From NCBI GenBank assembly GCA_902767285.1, contig CACXHC010000137.1, positions 1 through 8,570 of the forward strand: a stretch of 8,570 bases of DNA, written 5' to 3'. Made by a program: the position numbers and the translations under genes. This stretch comes from an uncultured Ruminococcus sp. (GTDB lineage Bacteria; Bacillota; Clostridia; Oscillospirales; Acutalibacteraceae). This document shows positions 6,077 to 8,570 of this stretch, in pieces. The notes beneath the pieces were generated by a model, which saw nothing but the letters and a program-made list of their open reading frames with translations, did no database searches and was not told the origin of the DNA. Within the stretch, counting starts at the first letter, position 1; each line of letters starts with the position of its first letter.

Positions 6077-6592
6077 ATGGCCGAATTACAGAAGCTGAAA
6101 AGGTACGAAATAGCCGGAGCTATACTAAATTTTGCATTGGCATGTATACTTCATCTTGTGTACGATTGGAGTGGAAAACAGTTTTATACAGCATTGTTTT
6201 CGTCAGTAGACGAGAGTGTTACCGAACATATCAAAATATTTGCTGTACCGTATATTTTTTGGGCATTTATCGAGATATTCTGCATTGATATTTCGTTTAA
6301 GCAACTTGCAACAGCAAAAATTACGGGACTTTATGTTTTGGCAATATCCATTCCGCTGTTATTTTACACATACACGGGAATTTTGGGAAAAAATTATCTT
6401 TTTGCGGATATTATGTGCGGTGTTTTGGCTATAATTGCAGCGTACAGTATATCATACAGATTAGCGGTGCGATGTCCGTTTTTAAAAAAATATTTCGGAT
6501 TTGCGGTTTTGATGTTCGCTTTGTATGTAATTTTCACGGTATACAGCACTATGATAGCACTCGGCAGAGCCGTTGAGCAAATAAAAATCTGA
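6077..6592 (+). CDS. DUF6512-like integral membrane protein
   Basis: 171 residues with about five membrane helices (roughly 11-29, 53-73, 82-100, 105-127, 138-158). After helix 1 comes a polar loop with YDWSG, then SSVDESVTEHIKIF (42-55). The pattern 'W-S-G ... lF-s-x-V-n-E-S-v-w-E-H-x-K' is the hallmark I associate with the DUF6512 family of small clostridial membrane proteins, whose function is unknown. The conserved acidic residues and histidine of that loop (Asp45, Glu46, Glu50, His51) could be functional. The ATG at 6077 is preceded by AAAGGA at 9-base spacing. The gene is transcribed divergently from lexA. No convincing plus-strand promoter is visible in the 107-bp gap, and no clear terminator follows the stop. 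Confidence 0.85.
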   Translation: MAELQKLKRYEIAGAILNFALACILHLVYDWSGKQFYTALFSSVDESVTEHIKIFAVPYIFWAFIEIFCIDISFKQLATAKITGLYVLAISIPLLFYTYTGILGKNYLFADIMCGVLAIIAAYSISYRLAVRCPFLKKYFGFAVLMFALYVIFTVYSTMIALGRAVEQIKI

Positions 6593-6641
6593 GGATTTTC
6601 AACAATTTATTTACTTATAAAAAAGTCCTATATGTAATATA

Positions 6642-6670
6642 TTGACACAAAGTTTGTTGTGTTATATAAT
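6642..6670 (+). promoter_or_regulatory. Perfect-consensus sigma-A promoter of the large right-hand ORF
   Basis: TTGACA (6642-6647), 17 bases, TATAAT (6665-6670): both hexamers and the spacing match consensus exactly. Expected transcription start is near 6677, giving a leader of about 37 nt with AAAGGA before the ATG at 6714. Such a strong core promoter is normally held in check by a repressor. Confidence 0.9.
6645..6662. promoter_or_regulatory. Palindrome inside the promoter spacer, candidate operator
   Basis: ACACAA-6-TTGTGT spans the end of the -35 box and most of the spacer. A second, nested palindrome ACAAA-G-TTTGT (6647-6657) overlaps it. A repressor bound here would block polymerase directly. 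The protein that binds is not known; the winged-helix-like N-terminus of the downstream product is one candidate. Confidence 0.45.
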
Positions 6671-6713
6671 TGTTTGTAGGTCAATATTCTATCAAATAAA
6701 GGACGGTGTATAC

Positions 6714-8570
6714 ATGAATAATTTTGAAGAAAAATTATACAATTATATTCGTTTATCCGCTGAGCCTGTTGGTTTGGGCGATATATGCAAATCCACCGAG
6801 TTTGGCAGTGCCGGAAGAAAAAATATCTCCTCTGCACTTATTTCACTTGGTGAGCAAGGCATACTATATCGAAAAATCACCGATGGCAAGGCATATTATT
6901 CTACTCAGCAAATTGAAAATAGTGAGTTGTGTAATCCTGTTAAACGAAAAAAACTTAATATTTCGGGTTCGAATAAACCTGTTGCTGAAACTGCTCCGGT
7001 GCCGACAATTCCGGCAGTTGAGCAGTCGCAACAGATCAGCACTCCCCCGACTGTTGCAGCTGCTCCCACGGTTGAGCCTGTTGTTTCGACTGCTCCACCT
7101 GTACAAAAATCTGAAATTTCGATTTTTAATTATGCTCCTACTTATTATCAAGAGAAAAAATATTCGGGCAACGGATACGAGTTTGCAATTCCCGATGATT
7201 TTGAAATTAGGGAAAATCACAGCGGAAAAGATTTCGTTGCATGGCTTCCCGACAGCACGGCTCCCGAAGATTATACAAAATCCAATATTGTATTTTACGC
7301 AAATGGCAGAGTGCCGTATAAATCATCATTCAATACGCCGAACGGCATTTTTGAAGTGAAGATTCCCGAAGTTCTCACCTGCATAACAAATGTTTGTGAT
7401 GCCGAAAGCATGAAAGATGTCGAAATATGTCCTCTTCAGTGCGGTGATAATTTATGCTCATGCAACTACAAATATAATGACAGCGGTGCAGTATACTCCG
7501 TGGGTGAATTTATGAAAGAAACTGCTCAGATTTTCAGATTTGCGATAAAGGGAGTAAGCAAATCAGATCATGAAAAAATTCTTTCTCTTATAAAATTGCT
7601 TATGAGAGGATTTTCGACAGCAGAAAAACCGTTTGTTCCGCTTTCACAGCTCGATGGTGACGAGTTTATAGGGCCTCCGCTCAGTGACAGCCAAAAACTG
7701 CTTTGGAAGAATCTTTTCACTCAATATATGATGCATATTGCATTGTACAAAAAATTTATGCTTGTCGGATTCAAAACAAAGCAAGACCGCTTGAAACAAG
7801 CTAATTTATATTCTGCCGATGACTGCCGTGCAACAGCCGAAAAACTTCTTTTAGAACAGGATAGTTTTATCGGAAGCGTATTTTCTTCTACAAGTGAGTT
7901 TGCTCTTTCGTATTCTGACGCTTACAGCACCACAGAAGACAATTATATTGAGTTGTTCGGTATGGTCAAATCGGCTCTCGAAAGCAACAAAACCTTATCT
8001 TTGAGTTATGATGACGTGACTGTTTCCAGACCGCTTTCAATTTACGAATGTGTTATTTCGGATTGGAATGTTGATGAATCGGCACTTCAGGAAAAGCAAG
8101 TTAATTTTCAGGCTATAAAATCTACTAACATAAATATTCAGCCGAGTGTTCAGCAACCTCAATTTCAATATCAGAGTATTCAGCAACCGAGTATTCAGCA
8201 ACCAAGTAATCAGCCGACAACGACTTCGTTTACGGCTCAATCTGTTGCTCCTATTCAAAGAGATACTCAGGCGACAACTTCGTTTATGGCTAATGCGGTT
8301 GCCCCGATTCCAAGAGATACTCAAGCAAAAACTTCGTTTATGGCTAATGCGGTTGCTCCTGTTCAGCAAGCACCGCAGAAGAAGGTCAGCTCGTTTATTG
8401 CAAGAAATTTCGGTCAGGCACAGAATGCCGTTCCTCAGCAAAATGCACCGCAACCCGAAGTTTCCCGACCAAATCCCGATAAACCGATGAGTTCATTTGC
8501 TATGAAAAATTTCGGGCAAGCACAAAATGCTCCTCAACAGAACATTCCGCAACCCGAAGTTTCCCGACCA
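6714..8570 (+). CDS. Large multi-region protein of unknown function, open at the right edge
   Basis: At least 619 residues with no stop to the end of the window; family not recognised. AAAGGA lies 10 bases before the ATG. Visible parts: residues 1-66 look like a winged helix (helices around YNYIRL, GLGDICKS, RKNISSALISLGEQGIL, then a KITDGKAYY hairpin). Residues 67-149 are a Pro/Ala/Val/Thr/Gln linker. Residues 150-300 open with YEFAIPDDFEI and close with IFRFAIKGVSKSDHEKI, faintly recalling PsbP/Mog1-type alpha/beta domains. Six cysteines fall in 223-250. Residues 300-460 look mostly helical. From 463 on the chain is Gln/Pro-rich and repetitive, likely disordered, with a recurring T/S-S-F motif. 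No signal peptide or membrane helix is seen, so it is probably cytoplasmic. A scaffold or regulator role is a guess. Confidence 0.85.
   Translation, partial: MNNFEEKLYNYIRLSAEPVGLGDICKSTEFGSAGRKNISSALISLGEQGILYRKITDGKAYYSTQQIENSELCNPVKRKKLNISGSNKPVAETAPVPTIPAVEQSQQISTPPTVAAAPTVEPVVSTAPPVQKSEISIFNYAPTYYQEKKYSGNGYEFAIPDDFEIRENHSGKDFVAWLPDSTAPEDYTKSNIVFYANGRVPYKSSFNTPNGIFEVKIPEVLTCITNVCDAESMKDVEICPLQCGDNLCSCNYKYNDSGAVYSVGEFMKETAQIFRFAIKGVSKSDHEKILSLIKLLMRGFSTAEKPFVPLSQLDGDEFIGPPLSDSQKLLWKNLFTQYMMHIALYKKFMLVGFKTKQDRLKQANLYSADDCRATAEKLLLEQDSFIGSVFSSTSEFALSYSDAYSTTEDNYIELFGMVKSALESNKTLSLSYDDVTVSRPLSIYECVISDWNVDESALQEKQVNFQAIKSTNINIQPSVQQPQFQYQSIQQPSIQQPSNQPTTTSFTAQSVAPIQRDTQATTSFMANAVAPIPRDTQAKTSFMANAVAPVQQAPQKKVSSFIARNFGQAQNAVPQQNAPQPEVSRPNPDKPMSSFAMKNFGQAQNAPQQNIPQPEVSRP
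8220..8381 (+). repeat. 54-bp tandem repeat (three copies) inside the large ORF
   Basis: Three 18-residue units lie at 8220, 8274 and 8328. They encode TTSFTAQSVAPIQRDTQA-like peptides; the second and third share TSFMANAVAP exactly. The third unit diverges at its end. The period keeps the reading frame. Confidence 0.85.
8388..8570 (+). repeat. About 100-bp tandem repeat (two copies) at the ORF end, continuing past the window
   Basis: Units beginning with SSF codons at 8388 and 8490 (period 102 bp). Both encode SSF, NFGQAQNA and PQPEVSRP in order. The second lacks one codon in the middle, so its end is offset by 99 bp. It reaches the window edge, so more copies may follow. Confidence 0.8.

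Noticed and set aside
6572..6603. Possible terminator after the DUF6512-like gene (GTTGA/TCAAC with inner AAAATC/GATTTT)
   Set aside because: The stem is short and bulged, overlaps the stop codon and has no T-run behind it.
6724..7359. Plus-strand 211-codon frame with Leu/Arg-rich product
   Set aside because: It is out of frame with the long ORF from 6714, has no ribosome site and gives a low-complexity product. It is a shadow.
8037..8490. Open frames on both strands with Arg/Leu/Ser-rich products
   Set aside because: Artefacts of the tandem repeats inside the large plus-strand ORF; no ribosome sites and unnatural composition.

Overview
The window looks like a chromosomal segment from a low-GC Gram-positive anaerobe, most likely a Ruminococcus-like member of the Clostridia. 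This is inferred from AT-rich intergenic DNA, strong AGGAGG-type ribosome sites, near-consensus sigma-A promoters, and the gene families present (LexA, OmpR-type regulator/HisKA kinase, membrane HtrA, DUF6512-like protein). No rRNA, tRNA, CRISPR array, transposase or phage gene was seen.

Left part (1-5969), all genes on the minus strand. In transcription order: lexA (5969-5370), a CYTH-domain protein overlapping it by 8 nt (5377-4844), an OmpR-type response regulator with a GTG start (4778-4077), its membrane histidine kinase (4004-2538), a membrane-anchored HtrA-like serine protease (2477-795), and a small two-helix membrane protein (637-287). lexA, htrA and the small protein each have a good minus-strand promoter. 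The regulator and kinase have no convincing promoter of their own and may be read from lexA. A strong 12-bp hairpin at 210-238 closes the series. Two copies of a 55-bp AT-rich palindromic repeat lie beyond it.

Right part (5970-8570), plus strand. A five-helix DUF6512-like membrane protein (6077-6592) diverges from lexA. Next comes a perfect-consensus promoter (TTGACA-17-TATAAT) with palindromes in its spacer, driving a large ORF that starts at 6714 and is still open at the window edge (at least 619 residues). It encodes an N-terminal winged-helix-like segment, a Pro/Ala/Val-rich linker, an unrecognised globular region with a dense cysteine cluster, and a disordered Gln/Pro-rich tail of tandem repeats built on a T/S-S-F motif. 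This is the least explained and most interesting item here.

How the parts may work together: the regulator, kinase and HtrA protease form a plausible envelope-stress module (compare CssRS/HtrA logic in Bacillus). LexA suggests an SOS regulon, and a palindrome over its own -35 box is a candidate autoregulatory operator. Links between these modules are inference from gene order only.
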